DNA of 64,000 bases from Hofstenia miamia (taxonomy: Eukaryota; Xenacoelomorpha; Acoela): NCBI GenBank assembly GCA_004352715.1, contig SCFE01000032.1:1183193-1247192 (forward strand), read 5' to 3'. Below the pieces are notes generated by a model. That model worked only from the letters and a program-made list of their open reading frames with translations. It did no database searches and had not been told where the DNA came from. This document shows positions 45,451 to 56,764 of this stretch, piece after piece (positions within the stretch are counted from its first letter, which is position 1; each line of letters begins with the position of its first letter). The translations under genes were made by a program, and so were the position numbers.

Positions 45451-47322
45451 GGGGTGAAAAAATAGGTATACAGTGGTAAAAAAAAGAAAAAATGAATAAC
45501 GTTTGAGGCATTTATTATACAGACAAACAAATGTTGCATAAACAACTAATAATAAGCACGTATAATTAGAAATATATGTAATAAGAAGCCCTATTTCCGC
45601 AGGTCTTCAAATTGCTTGCCGTCAGCTTTAACACATTCCTCTAATCGAGAACGAACACTCATGCACACTCTAGAACAAAGATCTTTATCAGCATCAATTT
45701 CCTGACAAGCTTCCAAAATAAACTGAATCATGTTTTCGACAATGCGAAGCTTGCGTATAAAAACCTTATCTTTTACTGCGCCCCAAAAAAAGAAATCCAT
45801 AGGAGTTAAATCTGGCGAGCGCGGTGGCAGCACGGCGTCCAATCCATCGGTTGGGAAATTTTAAGTCAAGTTGTGCTCGCACAGCGAGTGCAAAATGAGG
45901 TGGAGCCCCGTCTTGTTGAAAATACAAATCATCATTTTGGTATGGTTCACGTATTGTTGTATCCTGCAACGTGCTTAAGTACACAGTTTGATCAATGCTT
46001 CTGTAATGAATAATGGGGCCAACAACACCTTTGCAAGAAATCCAAGCCCATACTGTTATCCCAAGTTGATTGAGTTACTGTTACCCCAAGTTGATTGAAT
46101 TATTTTTCAATAGTGTTGCTAGTGTTTTCGGTTGCATAATAAACACAATTGTGTCGATTAACGGCACCTGATAATTTAAAGTTTGATTCGTCAGACCATA
46201 TAATTTTGTTTGGAATACCGTTACTTTCAAGTTCTTTGCTCAGGATGTTTTCCGAAAAGTGTAAACGACTATCCGAGTCATCTTCCAATAAACCATGTAT
46301 CAATCTAGGCGTGTACATCTTTAGACCGGCACGATTCATCAGGCGCCCCAATGATCTACGCTCAATACCAAGTTCAGATGAGGCTTTTTATTTTGATTTC
46401 TGTGGGTTCTGAGTGAATGTCTGAGCAACTTCGAATTCATTTTCTTGTGTGGTCACAGTAATTGCTCGGCCACTTTTCGGCGCGTTGTGGATACTCCCTA
46501 TCTGTTCAAATTTGTCACGCAGTCGATAAACCGTGAGCCTTGTTGGGAGGTGTGTTGCAAAGGTTTTGACCCACTGTTCTTTTACGCGTTCACTATTTCT
46601 GTCTTCCAGTATTGTTTTAATATCCATTTTCGCTGTTTTTCAGTCAAATTACCAGGCATGGTTAAATTGCCAATTTAACAGAAAAAATAAAAAGAAATGA
46701 TTCAAAGTACATGCACATAATCGAAAGGAAATTTAATTAATAAAAACAAAAGATTAAAAGTGTATGCATTTTTTCTTTAAGGTATGTAGCTTTCAGTTCA
46801 TTAAAATGTCAATAATTTTAATACTGTATACCTACTTTTGCACCCCATATATATATATATATATATNNNNNNNNNNNNNNNNNNNNNNNNNNNNNNNNNN
46901 NNNNNNNNNNNNNNNNNNNNNNNNNNNNNNNNNNNNNNNNNNNNNNNNNNNNNNNNNNNNNNNNNNNNNNNNNNNNNNNNNNNNNNNNNNNNNNNNNNNN
47001 NNNNNNNNNNNNNNNNNNNNNNNNNNNNNNNNNNNNNNNNNNNNNNNNNNNNNNNNNNNNNNNNNNNNNNNNNNNNNNNNNNNNNNNNNNNNNNNNNNNN
47101 NNNNNNNNNNNNNNNNNNNNNNNNNNNNNNNNNNNNNNNNNNNNNNNNNNNNNNNNNNNNNNNNNNNNNNNNNNNNNNNNNNNNNNNNNNNNNNNNNNNN
47201 NNNNNNNNNNNNNNNNNNNNNNNNNNNNNNNNNNNNNNNNNNCATTTTTTCTTTAAGGTATGTAGCTTTCAGTTCATTAAAATGTCAATAATTTTAATAC
47301 TGTATACCTACTTTTGCACCCC

Positions 47323-47325
<3 letters not shown>
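45448..47325 (-). mobile_element. Mariner-type transposon in a (TA)n tract
   Basis: The left end CAGGGGGTGAAAAAATAGG (45448) and the right end (47325, reverse complement CAGGGGGTGCAAAAGTAGG) form terminal inverted repeats matching at about 25 of 27 positions. Both ends abut (TA)n, as expected for TA-targeted mariners. The right terminal 80 bp is present twice (46766-46846 and 47243-47322) around a 376-N gap (46867-47242), so the true element is probably about 1.4 kb. It lies in the GPCR 2 intron. Confidence 0.85.
45591..46659 (-). pseudogene. Mariner-type transposase, frameshifted
   Basis: The minus-strand start MPGNLTEKQRKWILKQYW at 46659 is followed by frame breaks, a helix-turn-helix region (TRLTVYRLRDKFEQIGS), GRLMNRAGLKMYTPRL (second DNA-binding part), IIWSDESNFKL (first catalytic Asp), YFQQDGAPPH (second, codon at 45910) and SPDLTPMDFFFWG (third, codon at 45795). 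The stop is at 45591. Only 112 nt separate the second and third Asp codons and a frame break lies between them, so this copy has a small deletion there. A 29-bp tandem duplication (about 46050-46105) also disrupts it. It is non-functional as read. Confidence 0.85.
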
Positions 47326-47359
<34 letters not shown>

Positions 47360-47360
<1 letters not shown>

Positions 47361-48265
47361 TTGAAGCTGCACTGGCAAGCAGAGCTCAAAATAATTAGAA
47401 AGTTGATGAATTTAATGAAACATCCGATACTAGAAAGCGCGAAACGCTTAGGAAACATTGACTAAAATGGGAAGCCTTTGTCTCAAAAAATTTGTGACTT
47501 AATGTGCTATGGCAATTCTTGATATTTTTAGAAAAGATGTCAAAGAAAAAGATACTGCTATAATAAGAAATGCCAGCGACCGAATGGGAATGTTGACTAC
47601 TTTTGAGAAGTCTAGAACTCACTGATGCTACTGAGTGTATATATGTTTTACTCAAAAATACAAAAATACCCTAACAAAATTAACATATAGGAAAATGTTT
47701 CAAACATCCTGATACGTGATTTGATGAAGTGTAAGCGAATTTGATGCAAGTTTTAATATTTGCGTATTTCACTTATATTTATTTGCTTCGATAAAATAAT
47801 AAAATGTTCATAGTAGCAGTAAATATTCATTCATTTTCTAGTTGAATTTCAAAATTTCTTTTGTCTGTTCCGAAGCCTATGATATCCTAGTGAAATTTGG
47901 TATTTATGTTGTTTATTGGTAGTTTACAATTTTATGTGAGGTGGAGACTTGAAAACTATTTTTCATGGAACTCCGTAATACATATATATGGATTGCCATC
48001 AAACTTAAAAATGTCATCAATGTTTTTATTTATTATTGCATTCCACAAAGCTATAATGATGATTTTTTAAATCTTGTTTGTAGCTTAGTTTATTAATGAA
48101 ATATACCTTAGCATAGCATTAAATGACAACAATTTAAAGAAAGGAAAAGCGTTAGTTTTTGAGCAAATGAATATAGTCAGTATAACTTAGGATTATTTTT
48201 TTTGCAGCATTGATGGAATCGTAATGCAAAAATGTTTGATTAGTAAGCGTTCCAAAAACCCGAAC
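47360..48265. other. No gene recognised
   Basis: The segment just right of the mariner (47362-47650) has a protein-like look in broken plus-strand frames but no motif I can name. Confidence 0.3.
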
Positions 48266-48329
48266 TTACGTTATAAAATCTCCATTAAAATTTTGATTTA
48301 CGTTATAAAATCTCCATTAAAATTTTGAT
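48266..48329 (+). repeat. 32-bp unit in two tandem copies
   Basis: The unit TTACGTTATAAAATCTCCAT... occurs twice at a 32-bp offset with no mismatch seen. Confidence 0.85.
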
Positions 48330-48350
48330 AAAATTATTTTGTTAAAATGA

Positions 48351-48618
48351 ATGAAATTATATATATAATTATATTCTTATGAATTTAACATTTTAACTTT
48401 ATTTGATTAGGGAATGATCCGTACATTTAATGAATTTTTAAGAAATCTAATGGTAGGCTGTTGAATGGAATTATATATATAATTATATTCTTATGAATTT
48501 AACATTTTAACTTTATTTGATTAGGGAATGATCCGTACATTTAATGAATAAGAAATCTAATGGTAGGCTGTTGAATGGAATTATATATATAATTATATTC
48601 TTATGAATTTAACATGAA
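48351..48618 (+). repeat. Tandem repeat, units of 114 and 110 bp plus a partial third
   Basis: Units start with ATG(A/G)AATTATATATATAAT at 48351, 48465 and 48575. The second lacks four bases relative to the first (TGAATTTTTAAG versus TGAATAAG). The third breaks off after about 44 bp. Confidence 0.85.
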
Positions 48619-50851
48619 TTTATAATATTTGACTTACTGAAAAGAACAACTTATGCTAAGTTATCAATTAAAAAATCTAAGAATTAATTAATGTCATACT
48701 ATTAAATATGTGCTCTTTATCTTTTAAGCTAAAACATGGTTTAAATTTTCTTTTTCGGCAAATTGGAAGAACTAACAACACTTCCATACAACAAAAAATT
48801 TATGCAGGTTAGGGTAATTCCAAAATTAATTTTCCTGCAAGAAGCTTGTATTCAACAATGATTAGAAATTACTTAAGATTAACAAATATAATGTCTAAAA
48901 GCTATACTTTAAAAATTTTGCCACGCGACATTCTTAAAAGACTTTCACGTTGTTTTAGGGCTTTGTAGCATCGTAATTACTCTTTTTGATAGGGAAAATA
49001 TGGGTGAGAGCTAGGCTAACTTTATTCATTTTCACTATTTACATTGTAAACATTGTATTTTATTATTGTTTGACACTCATTGGGGCATCTTGTAAACTCT
49101 TAATACCTTGTCTATGTCGAAAATTACAAATTTTGCCATACATTAATAGTTTAAACGAAATCACGATTTTAGAGCCATTGTCTTCTTTTACTAAGCTGTC
49201 TTTAATCAAGGATATAAATGGAAGATACTTTGGACTCCTTCCCTTGGTAAAAAATATACAAATGAATGCGTAAAATTTATTGCCAACAAACTGCTCTCAT
49301 TCTGGAAAATTTTTTAGCTTTTCTGTGGTAGTACCCCGTCCAACATTGGTCATGCAGATTCGGTAGTAATAGTTCATGTCATTCAGACTTAAATTGTACT
49401 GGTCTTAAACAATTCGATTGTCTACTAAGATCCACTCTTTGTTCAACGACATTAGCAACAGCCATGCTGCGCAAAACAAAAATAACAAGCACCAGGTGTC
49501 AGAAGTTCAAAACTTTGTATACTATCATATTCTAATGGCCAGAAATGTCTCATAAAACACTGGAGTGCTAAGAATATCACGAAGTTATGTAGTGGTAGAG
49601 AGAGCAATCCTAAGTATGGAACAGTTGGCAAGTGCTACAAATAATATTTGAATTTAAGATTCATTAAGAGTAACAAACTTTGACATGCTGGGTCGCTTGA
49701 AGAAATTATTTTCAAATTGTATAGAAATATGTTTTATGTATAAGATTTGATATTTACGATTCCGTAAAAATACAGGATTAATGAAAATTTACACTTTGTT
49801 TGTCTTGGAATCACCTTAATGCAGGTATTCTAATACAGTCACTCACACATTGCTAGAATGTCTTCATAAAAGGTAAATACCAAAATTTGTTTTCATTTTA
49901 CTTTGGTCCCTGAGGTCACGTCAAGGCTAGTCTAAAATTAAGAACACAACAATGTAGTTGAAATCAGCTTTTCTCTGTATTGATGCTATATATTTATTAG
50001 TTGTAAAAATTTTGTATATTTTTATTGAAGCTAAGACCAGTAGCTATCTAAAGAATGTGCTTTCATTATTAGGCAACAACCGATATTTCAATATTTTCTT
50101 TTTTCTTTTGGAAATAAAATTATTTTTCCAGTTGAATTAACATGCTGCCTCAAATGAAAATAAAAAGCCTAGTTCGTAATTCGAATTGTTGAGAAGAGTA
50201 TCCTTTTATAAATCAAAAATTTTGGTTTATAGATTGACATGTATGTCGCTAAAATACACTTAAGATTTTAAATAAGTAAATAATTATTAATTAGATTTTA
50301 GATTTCAATATGTTTTCTGAAATTGAGAGTTGTAGTTTGCTATTCATTGAACATTTCTAACCCTGATAAATCTCAAAGAATTCTAAGAAATTTGTTAGAT
50401 TATATTATTAATTCAAAAACAGATGCGAATTGTCAACATTGTCTTATGATATAAACCCATGAAATTGTCAAATACTCTAAATATAAACATATTGAAATTA
50501 ATTGTAGTGGCTAAGTACATCAAGAAGCCTTTAATATATATTTGGCATTGATTGGCACTAGAATTATTTGAATATTGATATTTAATTGAGGGCTACCTAA
50601 ATTTCATTTCTTTCAAACTTGAATTATCTATCATTTTTTAATGTATATCTGTTTATTATGAGTCCAGCCTTTTTTACACAATTGAAAATACTTTGTGGTG
50701 AAATTTTTATCAATACCATTAATTTAAACCAAATTCCTAAAAAATTTGCCTAAATAATTTGATGTTTTTGATATATCTAGAATTGAAAATATCATGGTTT
50801 TGAAGATCAATTCTAAATAAATGAGTAAATTTGACTTCGTGTATTACCTAC
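48619..50851. other. GPCR 2 intron, no gene recognised
   Basis: The ORF at 48986-49273 (plus) has hydrophobic stretches but no conserved pattern. Nothing else is supported. Confidence 0.35.
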
Positions 50852-51210
50852 CTATCAAGAGTTATTGCAATGACATGGCACCAAGATGTTCCAATAAAGG
50901 CCCACATAACATACGTTGTGTAGATGAAACGACAGTAAATTGTGCCTAAGATGCCATTTGGAGTGGTGACATAATCTTCAATCGCAGATTTGTAAATAAA
51001 GAGGAATGATGTGGCTCCATCAACAAATGCCAGAGATGCAAACAAACTGTTGGTAAAAGATTTGTTCAACTCTTTTGATACGCAAAATATGAAAAGGAGG
51101 AACATGTTACAGATAAAAGCAGTTACATTACTTACCTGTGTCAGAATAAAATGCCATTGAGATAATTCAAGTTTGTAGTTTGTGCTTTCAATAGTAGCGT
51201 TAACCTCCAT
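50852..51210 (-). CDS. Class A GPCR 2, exon 1 (TM1-TM3)
   Basis: ATG at 51210. Encodes residues 1-119 plus two bases of Arg120. N-glycosylation site at Asn4, TM1 about 20-44, TM2 with LAFVD (Asp64), Cys93 at the start of TM3, and TM3 ending ITLDR. The donor AG|GTAGGTAA splits the Arg codon in phase 2, as in GPCR 1. The intron to 44450 is 6402 bp. The start codon aligns with that of GPCR 1 apart from a few residues, and LSQWHFILTQ is a shared landmark. The conserved intron position shows the pair arose by DNA duplication, not retroposition. Confidence 0.92.
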
Positions 51211-52395
51211 GAAGCAATAGGAAAAGACTATTTACTGAAGAAAAGAGTTGAAATTTTAAATAGCACATAAATTGAAGATATTACTGATTGGATGCTTAAT
51301 TAATTCATGAAACCAATCACAATGCAATTAAGAATGCGCTTTGTATTTTACTTTACCAAATGCATATTTAAATGTAAATATATATATATATATATAATAA
51401 AACATAGAAAATATTTAATTGTAATTTTGCACTGAAAATTATACATTGGTTTCAATTTATGGCCTTTACATCCAAAATTGTTATTTTTGAAACTCTCAAA
51501 AATATCAGTTTTTCATGGCCTTTTTTTTTAAATCCTATAACTTTGTAACTCTTTGTACCTGCATGATTTTTGCATCAAAAATTGCAGAATTAGTTTAAAA
51601 AAGTAAGAGAAGAATGATCTCTGAGTTATATCTAAACATATTCAAGAGGTCAAATCGGCACCTTGGTAAAATAGGGTAGGAGCTCTTCCACCACAATTGT
51701 TACAATTTCTTTGTACATATTTGGTTTAAGGGTTAAGCTGGAACCATCATCAAAAATGCGGTCATTAGACAGAATGTTAGAGCGTGTATTGTCAGCGTGC
51801 ATTGACACACAAATGAGAGGACGATATTGCTTTTAGAAATGCTATTATAGAAGTGGGGCGACGCCCTCCTGATATCCTCCACTAAAGCCATAATGTACAT
51901 GCTTAGTAGAGGATTAATATTTTTAGACCATTAGTAGCTGCAAAGTGATCAACTGTATCAAAAGCTTCTGATGTATCTAAAGTGATTAATATACAACAAT
52001 ATTAATGTCTCTTAGATCTTCTAAAAATCACTAAATTGTTACTACCTTATTCTGATTTCTTTGCAGAAAAGTACAAACCTTGGCAAAATCTATGAAAAAT
52101 ATACAAAATTGAATAAAATGCAAAAAACTATTCCTATTAAATATCATTTTCAAAATTGAGAAGAGTCAGTTTTTAGCTACCCGAACTGCTATTGATCTGC
52201 TCAATGATAACCTGATAAGTGAAAATATTATGATATAAAAATGTATGTTTATATGAATAACAAATTAGTACATAGTTATTAAGAATTAATCAATAAACTT
52301 ACAATCACCGACACTAAGCATAAAATGATATTATTATAAACAACTAAAATCAATTTAAAGTCATAATACTTTGTGGTCGACCATTTGTTGTTTCC

Positions 52396-52440
<45 letters not shown>

Positions 52441-52703
52441 TATAGAAACATTGCATTTTCTAGAAGTGTCAGCCATAACAAACTTCCCGAAAACAGCAAA
52501 ACGCTTAGTGACTTAATTTGTTTATTATTTGAAATTTTGTTATTTGCATGAGGTAGTTCTGCTACCAGCGAATATTTTCAATTATTTATGCATGTTAAAA
52601 CTTAGGGTTTTTACATATTGCTGTGAATATTTTTTTGATTTGTAAAATTTAGTGTGATAATTCAGAAATACAAACAAATTCACTATTGTAATTCGTAAAT
52701 GTT
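51211..52703. other. Upstream flank of GPCR 2; (TA)n at 52399-52439
   Basis: No gene recognised. Short TA tracts at about 51377-51397 and 52399-52439. The promoter of GPCR 2 presumably lies near 51211-51400, but no element is distinctive. Confidence 0.35.
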
Positions 52704-52976
52704 GTGTATATAGATGGTAATGTTTCGGAAAGCTTGCCGACTATAATTGTTTTAAGATCTTTACTTAACGTGCAGTTGATTACAAAGCAATTTTTTGATG
52801 TTTTTGAAAGAGAATCAGCTACATCTCATTTAATCTTGTTGTCTTATCTGTCGTTAGATTGCTGTTTAATGGAGCATAGTCTTGCGCTGGTATCGAATCC
52901 TAGCTCTCTAGCCTCAAAAGAATTCGCTAAGGAAATAAGGAAGTACATATCATTAAAATTATGGAATTATTGTGGA
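52704..52976 (+). pseudogene. Probable hAT transposase fragment, cut by a gap
   Basis: An open frame of 91 codons up to the N run. The pattern L..VQLITKQFFDVFERES, then LLSYLSLDCCLMEH and FAKEIRKYISLKLWNY, resembles the helical region upstream of the C-terminal dimerisation domain in hAT transposases, where a target-phosphorylation-like pattern precedes the 'kla..l...l..Y' helix. No catalytic residue can be checked. The alternative is an unrelated host exon. Confidence 0.4.
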
Positions 52977-53976
52977 NNNNNNNNNNNNNNNNNNNNNNNN
53001 NNNNNNNNNNNNNNNNNNNNNNNNNNNNNNNNNNNNNNNNNNNNNNNNNNNNNNNNNNNNNNNNNNNNNNNNNNNNNNNNNNNNNNNNNNNNNNNNNNNN
53101 NNNNNNNNNNNNNNNNNNNNNNNNNNNNNNNNNNNNNNNNNNNNNNNNNNNNNNNNNNNNNNNNNNNNNNNNNNNNNNNNNNNNNNNNNNNNNNNNNNNN
53201 NNNNNNNNNNNNNNNNNNNNNNNNNNNNNNNNNNNNNNNNNNNNNNNNNNNNNNNNNNNNNNNNNNNNNNNNNNNNNNNNNNNNNNNNNNNNNNNNNNNN
53301 NNNNNNNNNNNNNNNNNNNNNNNNNNNNNNNNNNNNNNNNNNNNNNNNNNNNNNNNNNNNNNNNNNNNNNNNNNNNNNNNNNNNNNNNNNNNNNNNNNNN
53401 NNNNNNNNNNNNNNNNNNNNNNNNNNNNNNNNNNNNNNNNNNNNNNNNNNNNNNNNNNNNNNNNNNNNNNNNNNNNNNNNNNNNNNNNNNNNNNNNNNNN
53501 NNNNNNNNNNNNNNNNNNNNNNNNNNNNNNNNNNNNNNNNNNNNNNNNNNNNNNNNNNNNNNNNNNNNNNNNNNNNNNNNNNNNNNNNNNNNNNNNNNNN
53601 NNNNNNNNNNNNNNNNNNNNNNNNNNNNNNNNNNNNNNNNNNNNNNNNNNNNNNNNNNNNNNNNNNNNNNNNNNNNNNNNNNNNNNNNNNNNNNNNNNNN
53701 NNNNNNNNNNNNNNNNNNNNNNNNNNNNNNNNNNNNNNNNNNNNNNNNNNNNNNNNNNNNNNNNNNNNNNNNNNNNNNNNNNNNNNNNNNNNNNNNNNNN
53801 NNNNNNNNNNNNNNNNNNNNNNNNNNNNNNNNNNNNNNNNNNNNNNNNNNNNNNNNNNNNNNNNNNNNNNNNNNNNNNNNNNNNNNNNNNNNNNNNNNNN
53901 NNNNNNNNNNNNNNNNNNNNNNNNNNNNNNNNNNNNNNNNNNNNNNNNNNNNNNNNNNNNNNNNNNNNNNNNNNNN
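52977..53976. other. Assembly gap, 1000 N
   Basis: A fixed-size gap. A second gap of exactly 1000 N is at 33713-34712, so the length is a placeholder. It hides most of the KRAB-related exon copy that begins at 53998 on the minus strand. Confidence 0.95.
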
Positions 53977-53998
53977 TAAAGCTGTACTCGTCCGACAT
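53977..53998 (-). CDS. KRAB-related first exon, second copy (only the first 7 codons visible)
   Basis: Starts MSDEYSF at 53998 on the minus strand and runs straight into the N gap. The visible codons and about 260 bp upstream are nearly the same as at 62920, so this is a duplicated 5' end of the same gene type. Whether the rest of the exon is intact cannot be seen. Confidence 0.55.
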
Positions 53999-54262
53999 TT
54001 AAGAGAACAAAGTAATGACTGCGCAATTCTCTTAAGCGAGACAGATATGGCGGGCATAGTTACATCTATTAATTCCCACTTTACCCTCTGCGCTGTCCAA
54101 TCAATATTCTTAGGAATTTTCTAGCCAATTAAAGCAATGCCCCGTAAATTCAAAAACCATAATATAATTTTATGGAAAATATTGTGAGATTACTAAAGCA
54201 AGTAGAACAACTAATTCTAATATAATTATAATTCAAATTGTTACGTTTTATAAAAAATTAAT
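53999..54262 (-). repeat. 5' flank shared with the KRAB-related exon at 62920 (segmental duplication)
   Basis: Matches 62921-62988 and then 63514-63715, with the hAT insertion 62989-63505 absent here. Shared landmarks include AGAACAAAGT, GGCGGGCA, GCGCTGTCCAATCAATATTCTTA and TTTTCTAGCCAATTAAA. It may contain the promoter and 5' UTR of both copies; no element is distinctive. Confidence 0.7.
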
Positions 54263-55677
54263 GAAGACGCTTGGCGCATAGGCGCTGTGAGCGGGGCAGT
54301 TGCCCTCCCCCCTTTTCATTGTCAGTTGATTGAATTCACTAGAGTTTTATTAAATCGAAATTCCGAATTTTTTATTAATACTTGATTTGAATAAATATAT
54401 AAAATGTATTTAGTATTGAGCTAATGTATTGGAAGATATTTTTAATGCATTTATAGATTTTTCAATGAGGCTCGTTTCAGCTCGGTATTTTTTAAAAATA
54501 TTGTGTTCTCAGAATTGTTTCAATTGCTCTTCCTATTATTTAATAAACATTTCTAAAATACGATTATAAGTAAAAAATATTTAATGAAAAAATAAGAAAA
54601 ATCTGCATAATCAAATTAACAAGCAGCACTATAAATTTGGTTTGCTTAAAAACGGCTTGAACTTACTCAAAATTTAAACGAGCCGAGCTTAGAAATTACG
54701 GCTCGTTGACAAGTCAGAATGTAGCATATAAATATTGCTAATTAATTTGTATAATGTAAATTATTCAGAGACGCCGGAAGCAATTCAATATTGGGGGGGA
54801 GGGGCCAAAATTTTTAACTCTATATAACTATGTACCTTTGTTATTTTTTGGATCTTAGGCCCACTCATTTATTTGATGTTTTTGTGAAATGTTAATGTGA
54901 TCTATCTGCACATAGAGTAGAACACTATTAATTAGAAATAAATGCATATATTTATTAAATTCTGAATGGTTTTTCTCATTAACAATCATTTTAAAGTAAA
55001 AATCAATAGTGCTAGTTCTTGTTCAGGAAACTTGACATAATCCAGGGGTGGGCATGGGTTGAGTATGACCTAGGATATAGAATATGGTAAAAGAATTTGC
55101 AAATTTGAACATGTGGGTAATATGCATATGAATTATTAAAACTGAAGTTCAGAGAATATCAATTTAGAACTGGCTTTTTGTTTGTGTAGATAATTTGTCA
55201 GTCTTTTTATTAAGTTATTTTCTATTATATTAATGCTATTTATATTTTAATTCAACAATTATCTGCGTCTAGATCATGATTATTGTGGAAATGCGAATTA
55301 CCTGGGGTTAAATTATATCATGCACAGTGTGAGCTAGTTTAGGCGTATATCTATTATAGTATACAATATCTATTTCAACTGAATCTAAAACAATTGAATT
55401 TTTAAGATTGCAAGAATATAAATTGTACATTTGAAGAAGAATTATAATTTATATGCGGATAACATAGTCTTATATCATTAAATCCGTGATCTTAGATCTT
55501 AAATCAAGAGCATTCTAGAATGCTTGTAAACAAGCTCTTTTACGATGTTTTTACATTAGTGTATTATCATTATCAAGTAATGCCGCTTAATTCTACAATA
55601 CTCATTAATATTTAAATTCCTTTAAATTAACATGAATTGTTTTTAAATATTATATAAATTTATTAAAAATATTAAAT
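54263..55677. other. No gene recognised; transposon-end-like motifs
   Basis: G/C-run segments at 54290-54320 and 54790-54805 resemble MITE ends. CAGGGGTGGGCATGGG at about 55043 looks like a hAT terminus, but no partner end or target duplication was found. Confidence 0.35.
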
Positions 55678-56007
55678 ATGCTTATTAAAGTATTATTTTA
55701 TATTTTAAAGATACATATTTTGGAGAGTCGGCAAACATTGCGATTTCCTCTTTTGCAAAAGGCTGCGAAGAAAAGGCTCTTGTGTGTCCCCAGTTCATCT
55801 GCGTGTTTTGAACGACTTTTCAGCAACAATGGGTTGATTTTATCAAAACTTCGCCGCAAGATAAAGCCTAATGTCCTACAATCCATTGTCCATATAAAGA
55901 GCCACAATCAGATGCAAAGTTTAATGAAAAAATTGCGAATTCCTCCATGTGAATGGAAAACAGTTGCACCCATAGAAGAACATTTTTGTGAAAGCGATTC
56001 CGATTAA
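55678..56007 (+). pseudogene. hAT transposase C-terminal dimerisation domain
   Basis: The 109-codon frame carries VPSSSACFERLFSNNG followed by ILSKLRRKIKPNVLQSIVHI, the hallmark C-terminal signature of hAT transposases (pattern P.SS...ER.FS..G.i....R..L.p..v). The stop is at 56005-56007. The DDE catalytic region, insertion domain and BED finger are absent upstream, so it is a truncated copy. Confidence 0.85.
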
Positions 56008-56098
56008 AATTGTCATTGCTTATTAATATTATCATGATCATTGTTTTGAATATTATTTTATATGCACTATTACATTTTTTATTTTATTAATTTGGTTC

Positions 56099-56180
56099 TT
56101 GCGGGGCGGGGCGGGGATTTGCGGGGTGGATCCACATTTTTTATCTGCGGTGCGGGGTGGGCTGCGGGAGTAGAATATTG
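56099..56180. repeat. GC-rich island of GCGGGG repeats
   Basis: Repeated GCGGGGCGGGGCGGGG and GCGGTGCGGGG stretches closing with TTGCCCCGCAA, about 100 bp beyond the hAT C-terminal domain. It is strongly unlike the AT-rich surroundings and is probably the subterminal region of that hAT element. Confidence 0.6.
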
Positions 56181-56764
56181 CCCCGCAATAAGCTTGCATA
56201 TAATTACTTTTAGTATATAATGAATAATTTACTACGTGTAATTTAATGTTTCTAAAGTTATAGTTTATGTTCTAATTATTGCATTAGCTTTTCTATGCAA
56301 TAAGCGTTTTCTAATACATTAGTTACCTTTATGTAAATGTTCATACTGTACTGCTTGAATAGCATACATTTAATTAGAAAAAGTAAAGATTATACTAAGC
56401 TTTTTTTCAAAAATTAGGTTTTTTATTTTTCACTACTTACTTCTAGTAAATATGAATACTTTGATGTTTATTTTTGAGACGCATTACATTAATGGAAGCA
56501 GATCATAATATGTTTATATAAAACATGTGTTTTAGGAATCTTGCGGAAAAGATTTATTTTTGAACAAAGTTGTTTTTTTTAAACATTTACAGTAAATTTG
56601 TCAAACAAAAATACAAACCGTGCCATGCCCTAATAATATTTTTAAAAACCGTGCTGTGCTTAAAATCCACACTGCCGGGCCGTGCTTCCAAAAACCAGGC
56701 ACGGTTGCAGCTCTGGTACGCATTATCAATAAAACTTTTGTTTTGATAAGAATCGGTCGTGCTT

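Noticed and set aside
48266-48618. CRISPR-like array
   Set aside because: Direct tandem units with no spacers, in a eukaryotic intron.
56600-56723. A complete hAT element ending at 56715 (TTGCAGCTCTG, then GTACGCAT)
   Set aside because: The end resembles a hAT terminus, but no partner end with the same 8-bp flank was found.
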